A stretch of 64,000 bases of DNA from Mansonella perstans. Lineage: Eukaryota; Nematoda; Chromadorea; Rhabditida; Onchocercidae. The stretch spans positions 248,001 through 312,000 of the forward strand of contig JBAMDO010000014.1 of NCBI GenBank assembly GCA_037074765.1, written 5' to 3'. The position numbers and the translations under genes were made by a program. Of the stretch, positions 12,601 to 24,861 are shown in pieces. The first letter of the stretch is position 1. Each line of letters begins with the position of its first letter. The notes beneath the pieces are model-generated. The model did no database searches. It saw only the letters and a program-made list of their open reading frames with translations, and had not been told where the DNA came from.

Positions 12601-14532
12601 TCGTTCCAAGAGTTGTAAAGTACATTATTTTTAATTATATAAATTTGCTTAGTTTCAAAATTAAAAACATTTATGAAATGGTAAAACGATAAATGAATCT
12701 TCTAGAAGATGATAACTCTTTTTTTGCAAATATTATTAGCATACATGATTAGCAAGGTATTGTTGCCATAATCTAAAAAAAAATACTTTGGAAAGGATGC
12801 GATTCTCTGCGTCAGAAATTTGGCAATCTTTATTTAAGCTGCTACTTATTCTTTTTATACGCGTTTTTACTTATTTTATAAAATGACAAAATTTATCAGA
12901 TGATTTACGAAATTCTCTGTCCTTATAGTTTTATACGCATCGCTGGGACGTACAATACGGTAAATAATTCGTTTCACTTGGTAAGCATTGAAGCAATGTA
13001 TACATCGGAACCTTTCGATATTGATCCTATCACTACTTTACTCGGTGATTCATTTTTCTTCAGAGGGTAACTAGTAATAATTAAGAAATTTATGAGTCAA
13101 AATCTGATCAACTCTGGATTTTATATTGAGATAAAAGAAGCTGTAGTAAAAGTAAAAGTAAAAGTTAAAACGGATTTAGAGACATCTCATCTCTTCTAAT
13201 ATTATATAACAAACGGAAAGTAGTAACAAGAGAGGACGTAAGACGAAAATGACAGTTTTAAATTTTTATGATTGATAAGTTTTTTTTAATATTATTTTAG
13301 GTGTTTGAAGTCAATAATATTTTTCACTTTTTTTATTCATATTCACTCACTCTTTTTGCGATTGTAGTTATTAAGAGTTTGTTTGCAGTTCCTAGTGCCA
13401 ATGTGGCAACGATAGCAAACAACGCCATTGTCATTGAAGGAGTTTCACGTAGCAGAAATGCTTTAATAAATGGGGAAACAAGTAATTACGATTGGGACAA
13501 TGGTTATACTTGTCATCAGTTAGGATCTGGTGCAATCGTTGTGCAATTACCACAACCTTATCTTATCGACTCAATGCGGTGCGTTTAGTGTTACATTTTA
13601 CGACATTTATTGTTACTTGACTGATGCTTGCAGACCGTTGTTGTTTGAGCATATTTATCCGCTTCACAATGTCCGATCCGTGAATTATGTATGTTTTAGC
13701 TTACTTCTTTGGGACTGCGACGATCGTCATTACTCCTATTACGTCGAAGTATCATGTGATAACACATCCTGGACACGCATAGCTGATAAAACTCAGGAGC
13801 ACTGCAGGTAATTTCTAACTGTTAACAATTTGCATATTGCAAATCTTTTAAAAATTTGTTCCAATCAAAAAATTTTTTTCCTGGAAAATGATAGTTTCAC
13901 CGCACATTTTCTAGCATTTTAACCGATTTAATCTTTCTATGATCTTCATGCTGTAATTTTGCGTATATTTTTAAAATATTTGAGTTTCATGTATTACTTA
14001 GTTACTTGGTTTAAAAAAAAAAAAAGTACTTTTATTCATAGAGCATGGCAGATCTTGAGATTTGATCGACTTCCAGTTGTTTTTATTCGTCTCGTTGGGA
14101 CGCACAATTCAGGTAAAAGATATTTCTGCTTATGAAGACTTGAAAACAGTTATTTTCTTTATATTATATTCAGGTTTCAGCTACATTAATGATTGTTGTT
14201 GATGTTGTTCACCATTTGTTCTAAAGAAAATAATTTCCCCATGCATCTTAATTACGAGAGTAGAATGTAAGAAAGAACTGATTTTTGTTAAATTTTATTT
14301 TAGTAATTAGCAATTGAAAAGCTTGTATCCTTTATTATCCTTTTCTGCTTTTTTAGTGAATGAAGTGTTTCACTGTGTACACTTTGAATGCCCTGCTGAA
14401 CGGTCTGCTCTCACGCCGTTGGGAACATTTGCCACTCTGACGGCTACAGCAACACACGAAAGAAATGAGGAAGTGGATTCGGTACAAAATCCGTTATCTG
14501 CATGTATTTCCATAGCTTCATCAACCGATTAG
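9678..14532 (+). CDS. BTBD9: BTBD9 orthologue (BTB-BACK-two F5/8-C-like domains)
   Basis: Sixteen exons: 9678-9762, 9894-9985, 10319-10380, 10522-10611, 10781-10904, 11183-11308, 11414-11533, 11594-11762, 11979-12136, 12300-12380, 12522-12619, 12929-13044, 13389-13578, 13700-13807, 14042-14112 and 14357-14532. They give 621 residues (human BTBD9 about 612). Start MSDNHPQL resembles human MSNSHPL. Domains: BTB at about residues 45-150 (PAHRVILAARSQYFRALLYN), BACK at 150-260 (SGLVASDAILDAIKERAE), and two discoidin-like repeats at 300-430 and 445-575, with INHIRLLLWDRD and VIEGVSRSRNALINGET. The family is a substrate adaptor for CUL3 ubiquitin ligase with roles in sleep, iron and dopamine in animals; the C. 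elegans orthologue is hpo-9. Oddities: a GC-AG intron after 12380, an AAG acceptor at 11413, and a 60-base stopless intron at 11534-11593. Confidence 0.95.
11534..11593 (+). other. 60-base in-frame intron without a stop (BTBD9)
   Basis: The intron starts GTTTGT and ends AGCAG. It is exactly 20 codons long and open in the BTBD9 frame. The flanking residues join well to the BTBD9 family when it is removed. Retention would add 20 residues inside the BACK region. Confidence 0.7.
12381..12521 (+). other. GC-AG intron of BTBD9
   Basis: The exon ends ...TTGAG at 12380 and the intron begins GCAAAT. The acceptor is TTTTCAG at 12521. The junction gives YYVEISMDQEVW, matching the conserved YxxEVSMDxxDW of the family. 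The nearest GT (12375) would delete the conserved Val-Glu pair. Confidence 0.75.
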
Positions 14533-15797
14533 CAATAGATTTGATTTCAAGAAACGACGGAATTTCGAGGAATAGTATGGAAGGTTTAAGATTCAGCTGA
14601 AAGAGATGATTCAAAGATATTTATTTTGGCACTTCTTGATTGCCTATATTTTCGCTAGATCTTTTGTGCTTTCTTTTATGCTTGCTGCCCAATTAGCGCA
14701 ACTGCTTTTGATTTTTCTTTGTGCTTTTTTTCTTAGTCATATTATTGCCGTCACAGTACTAATGTGCTTTAGAAGCATCACTAAGTAGAAGGTATTTTGC
14801 ATTTCTTTAAAATTTCTTGCTTTTTGAGAAGTCTCTGGGGATGTTTATTCTATCTTTGTATTTTTCTTGTCATGAAAAGATCAACATTTAAATTTTAATA
14901 TCGAGTAACTTAAAATATCTTTAAATATTTCATCAATATACTCGAGAAATTAGAACTTCTGATATGAAAAATTTCACCTTAAATTGACATGACAATATGC
15001 TATATTTGATGCGTCGGTGAAACATCAATTTTTGTTTAGTTTGGAAAATTCGTCAAGGAATTTAATCGGGCAGACATCATTCTCACATAAGTTTTTTGTA
15101 GCAATCAAACCATGCAGTATTTTAATTAACAGGTTTGGAGACCAAAGTTATATAAATGCTTCACATTTTAGGTTCCGAAAATATTTGATTACACTTTTTT
15201 CTGTGATGAATTATCCATATTGGACATTGCTGTGTTATGAATTAGTTTCGAAATTTTCTTGAGTTTTTATTATGTATTCAGCTCTAGTTAAGAATTATAT
15301 TGTGTAGCATGGTAAAACATTTCGGTGAATTAATTTTATTTAACTAAATTATGCGGAAAATAATTGAGCAAATGAAGGAAATCATTTTCGAATTCCACGA
15401 TTCTATTTTTTGGTCATGAAAAAATCTGAAAGAAGTATGTGTAGTATTTTTCTGCTTTAATCTGCTAATGAAATAAACATGGAGCATCATTTAGTACTAC
15501 TGTAGAGTTTTCTCACCATCATTAATTCTGTATGCTTTCGAGCAGATTTTGTACAGTGTAAATTTATGAACAAATTGTACATACATTAGGTGGAATAATA
15601 TATTCAGCGAACGCTTTCCATTCTTAGAGTATCTTCCGGTTGAGGTTTATATTCTTGTAGTATCTTCCGGTTATTCTGCTTTTTAATTGAATAAATATTT
15701 GTTATTCTCTTTGTTTCGACGCATTTATAATCGGAGTATTGGTAATCGAATCAGTGATTGAGCGTAAGCGACGGAAAAAACAAATTTACAAATTGAC
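14533..15797. other. Convergent 3' intergenic region with a 31-base tandem repeat
   Basis: This holds the 3' UTRs of BTBD9 (+) and IFT52 (-). A hydrophobic open frame at 14606-14788 follows the BTBD9 stop and is probably UTR. AATAAA occurs at 15472. Two near-identical copies containing AGTATCTTCCGGTT lie at 15620-15641 and 15651-15672. Confidence 0.5.
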
Positions 15798-18700
15798 TTA
15801 ATTTATGTCATCATATTCATCGATATCCGAAAAGTATTGGCCATCATCTCCTTCAATGGGTTCATTCAAGTTATCGGAGATCTCTTTCAAATTTTCGACA
15901 TCACTGTCTTCCTTTTCCTGAAATTTGTGAATTCTGAAAATCATGAAATTCTAGTGATGAAATAATTTACATAAGTCTGTACATATGAAGAATAAAGAAA
16001 AAAAAGAACTGCCCGGATAAATTAATTCGAAATGACCTGGTTAAATTTTTTGAATCCGACCAGTTGATACAGCACAAATTCGAGCACTTTTTTCGGTCCT
16101 CTATCATTTTCCGGTAGGCATTTCGTGATATCATAAATTTTGCTAGCTTCCATCAGGAAATATTCCAAATCATTTTCTTCACCTTAATTTTTATTAAATC
16201 AAAATTTGTCTTGTCATAATGTCGTTTTTTTTTTTTTTTTTTTAATCTAGGCATTTAATATTATGCAGCTATTATGATCATTAATGAAAATCGATAAGTT
16301 TAAATCTTCATCATACTTCTCATTTTCTAAAGATGCAACTTTTGTAATCAAATACTTCGTTATAATTTTATCATGAAGATTTATTGCGACATATATTAAG
16401 CGAGAACGATAATAGAAATCATCAGTGTTCTTCCCAGGAGTGTATTGATATTATTTGTAAACTGTCAAGTAATAAAATGTGAAATAACCAAAAAGGATTA
16501 TTTTATATTACATTATACTATACACTACTATAATAGCATATAGATTATATTATAAACTAAATACTCCGTGAGCAATAATTTCCCATCCAACGTAATTATT
16601 TTTGAATTAATTAGTCATAAGTTTTTTAAACGACAGAGGTATTTTAATCAATTCTTTTTTTTGTTTAGAACTTGATACTGTTGTATATCCTCCATGCAAT
16701 TAAATTACACTATGACTGAGGGGCATATTGGTTTATAACGTTTAATCAACAGAATTGAAATATCTCATTTTCACTATTTTGTTAGTGATAGCAATATCAC
16801 TGTGAAAATCAATGTAATTATGCTATGATTAAAAAATTTGTTAATAAGATTGACCAACAGAATCGAAATATCCGATTTTAGGTAATAACATTAATGATAG
16901 CATCATGATTAGAAATTGCCCAAAGTTTAAATTTTTACATTTATTGGTAAGTTGAGCGAGCCGAACATCAGCTGATGCGAACATATCATCTAAATCAAAT
17001 AATTCCAATCGAGGTGGCGGAAGTTCTCGGAAGTTTGGTGGAAATACCTGTAATTTAAAAATAAGTTGTCAGCCATTACAGATTATATAATCACCATTTT
17101 AAATGATTGATAATCCGATATCCATACAGCAGGTGTAAGTGGAGGTTGTGGTACTTCAAATTGCGGTGCAATAAGTGATAATGGTTCATACTTTAATCCA
17201 AGCTGTTCAAATGCCCTGAAATAGAAAGAATTACATGAAGAAATTACTTATCTTAATATATTACCTACACTATAATTAATATTAGCGATGATAATTACAA
17301 CTGCTCATTAGTTTGTTGAAAACTTGTTAATTCTTTGTGGTCTGAATTGTTTTGATTAAAAAAAAAAGAAAAAGTTTGATTTTTTTTCTCTTTAAGAATT
17401 TGCTGTGGGAAATATATGAACGCAACTGGACGAAATTGTTGAATCGAATTTCCTACAATGAAAACTAAAGCATCCCGTTTAATTCATCGACACATTTATC
17501 TTTTCCTCTTTTTTATAGTATATTTCACATTAAAAATACCTGATTGCCTTAGGCCAAATAGAAAGATCCATAGCATAAAGACTAATATCAAAGTATTTGA
17601 GAAAATCATTGCTTTGATTCATTTCATATTCATCTTCCTGTAGGCATACTTTAATCTTTTCTGATAAGCAAATATGATCCGGTATAAGATGCATATCCAT
17701 CAAATCAGGTTCTTTACTATCGACAACATTCAGTGCAAAGCCTTCCGTTACATATTTCATGATAATATCCTTAAAATTTGACGTGTATAATTCAATTGAA
17801 AAATAATATCTGCGCATAGGAATAAAAGATTGTCTGTTTTTCTTAAATTAATTAAATTATTTTCAGAAATATAGTATTTTCAGACTTGACAACGAAAAGT
17901 AATGATTTGAAATTTAATTTAAGGATTTGAATGATGCGCTATTGCATATATTTCGAAGTAACAATATGACGAAAAAGGATTTCTGTTAATTTCTCATTTT
18001 TTAACTAATCGATTTACCCATATTTTACTGTTTTCTTCTTTTTCGAAATACTGATCGACGAAAATATGAACTGAACCAATAACTATCAATTTGCCACCTT
18101 TTTCCTGAAATAACAACTATTTTTTCAGATGCTGCAAATTTTTGTTGAAAGTTTATTTCATAATTAATAAAAATTAATAATTAAACTTATAATTCATTCC
18201 ATACCGTTTCATGAAATGCACAAATAGGTCGATTGTTAGGATAACAAACACTACCCGTCGACAGTACGGCCGTAGATTTTCGGCCAATGTTTAATGTTGC
18301 TCCATACGGATAAACGAACTGTAGACTGCTAAAAAGTAGCAATTGTAGTTACAAAAGTAGTATGTTCGACAAATAAAATTGATAAATAGAATTAATTAAT
18401 GAAACAAAACTGAATGAGTCGAAATTAATTTGCTGAACTAGAAAGCTAGAATTACAGATCACGTGAGTCGTGCGCCATTAACTTTTTAAAGTAGATAATT
18501 TAAAAAAAAAAAAAAAAAAAAAAACACATCATTTTAAATAATTCTTTAAAATCTTCTAATCTAAATGCTACAATTTTTGAAAGGTTAATTTTTTGTGCAT
18601 GCAATTTTAAACTTATACGATATACAGGTAAATTTAGAAATTAAATTTTTTTTAAAATTTGATTTACTGAAATTTTTACATTGCATTAATTTCTTCATCA

Positions 18701-20232
18701 TTTGCATGTGTCAATTTGCCTGCAATTGATGTGAGCGCACGATTTAAGACACCATCAGCAACTAATGCTTCTTTTGGATCAAAATATTTGTAAAATACTG
18801 TCCGAATAACGGAATCTAAAATACAGCTATGTAATCATTTCTATTCGTTACAGATACACTTCATTTTTTTTTCAACGCTTTCACGTAAATAGTTATAATT
18901 TGAATTTTTTCTTTCTTTAATATGACAAAGAAATGTACTGGACTGAAATATTTCTATATCAAAAATGATACATTAATTTAAATTAATAGAAATGGAAATT
19001 TTTAATTTTAATTCCAACTTAAATTGATTAATCATTACTTAAATTTTTGCTAAGAGTTGAATTGCAATTAAAATTGGAAAATGTTAATCAAATAATAAAG
19101 ATTTACGAAAATCAATTAATCTGTTTGAATTACCATTATTGCAAGTAATATCGTACTGTTGAAGTAAAACATTGATATTTGTATCGGCAACTTGCTCACC
19201 TCCTTCGCTCATCATTACCAATACATTATTACCATTATCGATGAAATTTTTCAGATGATCAATCTATCAAAATCATCGTTAATCACCGTTAATTAAAATC
19301 ACTGTTAGTTATCGTTAATTGAAATCAGTGTTAATTATCGTTAATTATCGCTGAGTCAAAAGATTCATACGGATACGCATTCATAAATACATCTATAAAT
19401 ATCATTAATAAAACTACAACATATTGTGCTTTACAGTGTAAATAAATTATAGTTAAATTTAAAAAAAAATGATTGTGACAATTACTCATTCCTTGAATCT
19501 CTATCTTACATGATGAATATCTAATCTTTTGCATCTGCCCTACAATAGACTTCATGTAAATAAATGAAAATTTTAAAAGTTAAAAAATGGACACTCACTT
19601 CATTTTGTGAAAATTTTGCTTTTGGATATGACATTACAAACAAGCAACATTCATTAAATGTATTTTCATTAATTTCATCTGTATTACTAAAAAAAAATTC
19701 TTCAGTAAATTTAATTTTGATTTAGCAAGAATTATTTAATATGAATAGCCACTAAACTGATCATATCATATCAGTATTCTTAAATTACATATCAGTATTC
19801 TTAAATCACTGCTATTATCATTAATATATTTTATTGTTTTAAACTTTGAAAAATTATCCTTTTTTCATAACAATTAATTCATAAGCAATACCAACATTGC
19901 CAGACGCCATTCATTGCGCAATCGTTTGTGAATTTGTCGAAAACCAGAATGAAAATTAAATGGTTCATTTTTAGATTGATCAAATATTATCCGTGTATTT
20001 TTAATGGAATATTGTTCCTGAACATAGTTTCCATAAATTTGCTGAAGCATAATTATAATTGATATTTTAAAACAGATGAAACTTAGCTATAGTGAAGAAA
20101 TAAAACTAACTACGATACTAATCATATTAAAATTTCATATATTAAAAATTCACATACCTTATTGATTTCATTTGTTCGCTTATTTGTTGAAATACCGAAT
20201 CGATGATTTGAATCAAAAGTTGATGTTGTCAT
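15798..20232 (-). CDS. IFT52: IFT52 / OSM-6, intraflagellar transport B subunit
   Basis: Twelve exons, in coding order: 20158-20232, 19896-20041, 19599-19686, 19134-19263, 18680-18815, 18205-18328, 18018-18104, 17540-17769, 17128-17215, 16939-17047, 16037-16182 and 15798-15917. They give 492 residues (human about 437). Diagnostic segments in order are MMSEGGEQVADTNINVLL, YKYFDPKEALVADGVLNR, QFVYPYGATLNIGRKS, VDQYFEKEENSKIW, APQFEVPQPPLTPAVFPP, FRELPPPRLELFDLDDMF and LAQLTNKC. The N-terminal two thirds form the GIFT-type domain; the C-terminal part binds other IFT-B core subunits (IFT88, IFT46). The protein acts in cilium assembly, which in nematodes means sensory neurons. The tail is acidic and diverges from vertebrates. 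Two introns end in AAG (before the 17540-17769 and 16037-16182 exons). The start is the only Met upstream of the conserved region in phase. Confidence 0.95.
18502..18524 (+). repeat. Poly(A) run of 23 bases
   Basis: An uninterrupted A run lies inside an IFT52 intron. It shows as poly(T) on the coding strand. It is a length-variable site and carries no gene. Confidence 0.8.
19266..19352. repeat. Degenerate short tandem repeat in an IFT52 intron
   Basis: Several copies of a roughly 10-17 base unit built on ATCGTTAATT alternate with AATCA(C/G)TGTTA. It lies just past the exon 19134-19263 boundary on the upstream coding side, within the intron. Confidence 0.6.
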
Positions 20233-21516
20233 TTTGATGCTATTTTATTCTTAAAATTGTATCATCCATTTTTAAATAAGTTATTTTAAATCTTTTTTAA
20301 AAATATGCATTTCTTTTTTGATGACACTAATTTATAATTTGAATGAAAGATTATCATCGCTTGCTGCATGCTTAACATTATGCGACAAATACTTTTAGAA
20401 TTACATATAATTGTTGAAATATGATTTGAATAATTGTTGAAATATGATTTGAATAGCTGCTGATCATGAGGTCCTTAGAAATTACCCGAGTAACTAATGC
20501 AACAATGTCGTCGATATAATCCTGAAAAAATCTATTTACGACATATTTACGCATATCTATGTATCTGTGTATCTGTGTATCTGTGTGTGTGTGTGTATGT
20601 GTGTGTGTGTATTGATATGAATATTATCCATCAGGTTGCTATGGGTTACAAAGGTAAACATTTAATTGTCTAAGTAACAAAATGATTCAGATTTTTTTAC
20701 TGTATCGAACAAATTGTTCTTTTCATAATGTTTCTTTAATAGTAATACTGCGTTTAAGTAGTACTTGTTTTATGAAATTCTGCTAAAGTTTATGGTTTAA
20801 AAAATCACTTAATATGCTGTAGGCACTATTAGCACTGTAGGCACTGCCTAATTTGATTTTTGTGGAAAAATATGGAAAAAAAGGAACACTGGACGAAAAT
20901 AATGTAGCTTTAATTTTGGTACACAGAATTATATAGAAGCCAAAATTTTGATAGATAATTCTCATACAGGCCAAAAGATTAATAATATTTAAACTGAGGT
21001 CAGGGCAAAATTCAAGCAAAGAGATAAGTAAAAGTTTGAAAATGATATACTCTGTGCTGAAACGCTTACATAAGATATTTAAAAACTTATTTTTCTCTAA
21101 AATCAAAACGTGTTCATGCATAAAGCCTGTTCACTGTACTTATGATAATATTACAATATGCATATATAATAATACAACTTGTAGAAGCATATTCGTTACC
21201 CGAATAGATATAATTAATCAATCGAGATTGCTTAGAATATCTTGAGCGAAATCGCTATGATTTCATATATGGTAAACGATATCATCGAATTTACAAAAAA
21301 ATATATAAATCATCTTTTCAATTCTTTGATTTTATAAAAGTATAATTTTTTCAAATTATTCAACAAAAAAATTTCTAATAACATCTGTTTTTGACATTTA
21401 CTTCTGTATCATTTCGGTAGGACTTTTGGTTCATTTTTAAAATCAACTGAACTTTATTCATTTTCTCAATCACTTAAAATAAATACAGTCATTTTCACGG
21501 GAGCATATGAATTGGC
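20233..21516. other. Intergenic region 5' of IFT52 and 3' of lipase A
   Basis: The region holds the IFT52 5' flank and the lipase A 3' UTR. TTTATT at 21453-21458 is an AATAAA on the minus strand, about 60 bases past the lipase A stop. A TG-rich microsatellite lies at 20556-20613. No other gene was seen. Confidence 0.5.
20556..20613 (+). repeat. (TGTATC)n / (TG)n microsatellite
   Basis: Three to four copies of TATCTGTG run into alternating TG with one TATG interruption. This is a plain simple-sequence repeat. Confidence 0.85.
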
Positions 21517-24500
21517 CTATATTCTGGTTTCATCATTCTTTATAATCTTGATGATAGGCCTATATATTTGATCAGCAGCATGAGTTCCCCAAATAAAATC
21601 GAAATGATTGAAATTTTGTAATTCATTGTTTTGCATCAGATATTTATTCGGTATTTTGGCTATTAAACTATCCTAAAAAGTAGTCAAATTATGTTTGCAC
21701 CAAAATAGTCATACTAAAAAATAATCATATTAATAAGTGATCAAATATAAACGAAAAATTTCTTGCAACGTTGCTTGAAAGATGCAAATGCAATAAATGA
21801 ATTTTTCACATACAAATAGCGAAGCAAAAATTATTTACCTGAATATCACGCTTATTAGCTAACCAGTCTTGTTCACTCCAGTACAAATAAAGAGGTACAT
21901 TGACCAGTGATAAGTTATAGAGAGGTGGCATTTTCTATAAAATATCAAAAATATCATTTAAATTTTAAATCATTTCGATAAATAAAATTTTAAAAGTTAG
22001 TTGTAAATTTATGAGTATAAAATAATTACACTAAATGAATAAGTGTAATTACATTAAATGAAAAATAAAATTGAATGAATTAAATGAATGTTGAAGCATA
22101 AAATAATAAATTTTTGTCGAAAAAAATTTGAAAAAACAAGTTTTAAAAATAAGAAAAATGTGCCTTTTAAAACAAATATTTTAAAAATTAATGCAAGAAA
22201 TTGAAATGTAGGAAAATTCGAATAAAATAGACAAAAAATGATGGGAATTTTCGTTTTGAAATGAATAAAATGAACTAACCATATTGTAATGTTTCATATT
22301 TTCACTTTCTGAATCGTAATCATACATTTGTATCTTATGACTAATTATCATTTGCAGCCAATGCAGAACATTTGCAATGGAAGTACCAGCTGGTAGATGA
22401 CTCATATATACCGGTATTTGACTCTGAATTTATAAACGGAAAAGCAGGCAATGGCTTAAATTTTAAGAATTACAAAAAACTTGATGAAAAAGAAAAGTAG
22501 TAAAATATGGAAATAACTAAATGCATTTTTCAGCAAAAAATGAAAAGAAAAAAGGAGAAGTAATTAATATCAAAAATGATTTATTAATTACATATTAATT
22601 AAATATTTACATAAATTAAATGTATTGTGAGCATATGATTAAATTACCACATTCATTTGTACAGTAGCAGGTCCAGTTATTTGAAACATCAAATTTTCGC
22701 ATTGCTCAACAATGCTTTTCAATGAACACACTGTTTTACTGATCTTTTGGAAAAATGATTCATTAGGCATAAATTTGCCAGTAAATTTAGCCATCACCTA
22801 TAGAAGTAATTTTTGTTCATAAGATTTCATTTTTTGAATATTTTTACTAAATTTTTATAAATTAAAATTATTATTACAATGAAGAGAATTGATGATCACC
22901 GCCTATTTTTGAACTGATCTAATTGTACTAATGAACTCAACTGGGATGTCGTATTTATAAGAAGAAATGATTAGATAATTACATCGGAAGTTACAAACTT
23001 AAAACTTAAAAAAGGCGAAAAATATTAGCGAAACTACATTTATGACAGGCTATGACATGTAAGACATGATGCTGAAGAAAACTGAAAATTCAAACTTCAT
23101 TGATTAATAAGCGAAACTAAATTGTCCAATGAATTTTAATGCAATTTAATTACTTTTCAACCTTTTTAAACCAAAAAAAACTAAATTAATTTGCTTAGCT
23201 TGTTAGCTATAAATTTATAATTTTTAAGAATAGAAAAAATATTTCACGCAATAAAAAAATTTTTACTTTAAGGGGTTGCAGAAATTTTTTCGCAGCAGTC
23301 TTCACAAAACCTTTGATATGAGCCAATGCACCAATTGGTCCCAGAGCAAAAAATTTACGAATCTAAGCATTTATTCTTTCTGATGAATATAAATTGATGA
23401 ATATACACAAGAATTCAGTTAGCAGTTGAAAATTCATCTTTTTCAACATTCAGCCCTTTAAATCAGACATTAAACGATAAATAGAAAAATGTAAAACTTT
23501 TTGCTACAAAAAACTTAACTCACCTTTTGAGCAAAAGGTTGATCAATTGAAAGTTTTGCAAACATTGAAAGGGTGCCTTCGGAATATCCAATATAATATA
23601 AGGAATGCTGGCCAGTTTTGTTTAGTACATAATTAATCATCGATTCCAAATCATATTTTGCAAATTCATCAAATCTAATTGATAATACTGTAATTGATTG
23701 CGAACAAAGAACTTACCTTTTTTTATTAATGAAAAAAATGAAACAGACAATTAACACTAATAAAAACTTACTGTAAGCAAGCGAAAGTAGAAAACTAAAC
23801 TAACGTAAATTTCCAGTATTTCAGGTCACTTTGTGCATAGTTGACATGTTTGTTGGAATACGTGTTACCACGAACATTTCCCATCCACACATCAAATCCC
23901 GCATCAGCAAATATGAATGCTAAATTTCAATTTAAATGAGTAAATCTTTCAGAAATTTTTTTTTTTCAGAAATTTCAGAAACATAAATCAAGTAATACAT
24001 TATCTAAAAGCACTTTTTTTTAAAAAATTATTGAAACATTAAGAGAAGAACAGTTTGCTTTTTGATTTTGATTGTGAATTTTTCAAATTAAATGCTACCA
24101 ACCGGCAGATTGATTCGGTAAATTAGTCACCCAGACGGCACTGGAACCAATAAAACCATGTTGTAGAAATACTACGAGCTTTGATTCGTTTCCAGTATTT
24201 GCTTAAACGAATAATCATACATTTGCAATAAAAATCACAACTTACATGAAATCTGCCGCATATTTACCGTATGACACAGTACGATATAGTAAACATGAAT
24301 TAATCACACTTCAAAATAATCATATCTCATGTTATTTTTTATATATAATTCTACTTGTCTTGCCATCTGGAATACGATGTAATTCAAGTATATAACCGTC
24401 ATCTGTTGTTAAAGTATGAATTTCAGATGGATATCCATGGTACGTGACAATTTCGTGCTGAAAACAAAAAAAAAATCTGTTTTGATTATTGTCGGAAATT

Positions 24501-24861
24501 TTGATTATTGTTTGAAGTTCAAAAATAAAAATAAAAAATGGGCAGATTGCAATTCTTTTCAATGAATTTCGGCAGAAGAAACGCAAATGAAACAATAAGA
24601 ATTAACAAAAAAAAAAAAAAAAAAATGTTAAAATCCAAAAACAAAAAATTGATTTAGATAAAAATCAATACGAACAGTAGATTATTTATGTTATTTTGTT
24701 ATAAGTTCTAAGAAAATTTTCAAAATTTAGAGTTTAAATTTAATTTTTTCAAAACTTACAGTTGTCATCGTGGCTTCTGGAGGAGTTGAAATTGAGATTT
24801 CATTTGTTATCTGATATAATTTATTGTAAAGAAAAAGTTTGAAGACGCTAGTAATAAACAT
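21517..24861 (-). CDS. Acid-lipase family alpha/beta hydrolase (lipase A of tandem pair)
   Basis: Ten exons, in coding order: 24760-24861, 24355-24457, 24103-24201, 23805-23919, 23524-23674, 23267-23362, 22648-22797, 22280-22423, 21839-21934 and 21517-21672. They give 403 residues (human LIPA 399). The family hydrolyses cholesteryl esters and triglycerides in lysosomes or gut; nematode members are the LIPL lipases. The AB-hydrolase-associated N-terminus reads YHGYPSEIHTLTTDDGYIL. The oxyanion strand is VVFLQHGFIGSSAVW. The nucleophile is Ser171 in GYSEG, the acid Asp343 in WSEQDWLAN, and the His375 in NFNHFDFIWG. All triad positions are intact. The start ATG at 24861 is open and in frame but gives only a weak signal peptide (MFITSVFKLFLY), so a separate upstream signal exon is possible. 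The third exon uses an AAG acceptor. Confidence 0.92.

Noticed and set aside
14606..14788. 60-residue hydrophobic open frame after BTBD9
   Set aside because: It follows the BTBD9 stop directly, is T-rich by composition, and has no family match or splice partner. It is most likely 3' UTR.
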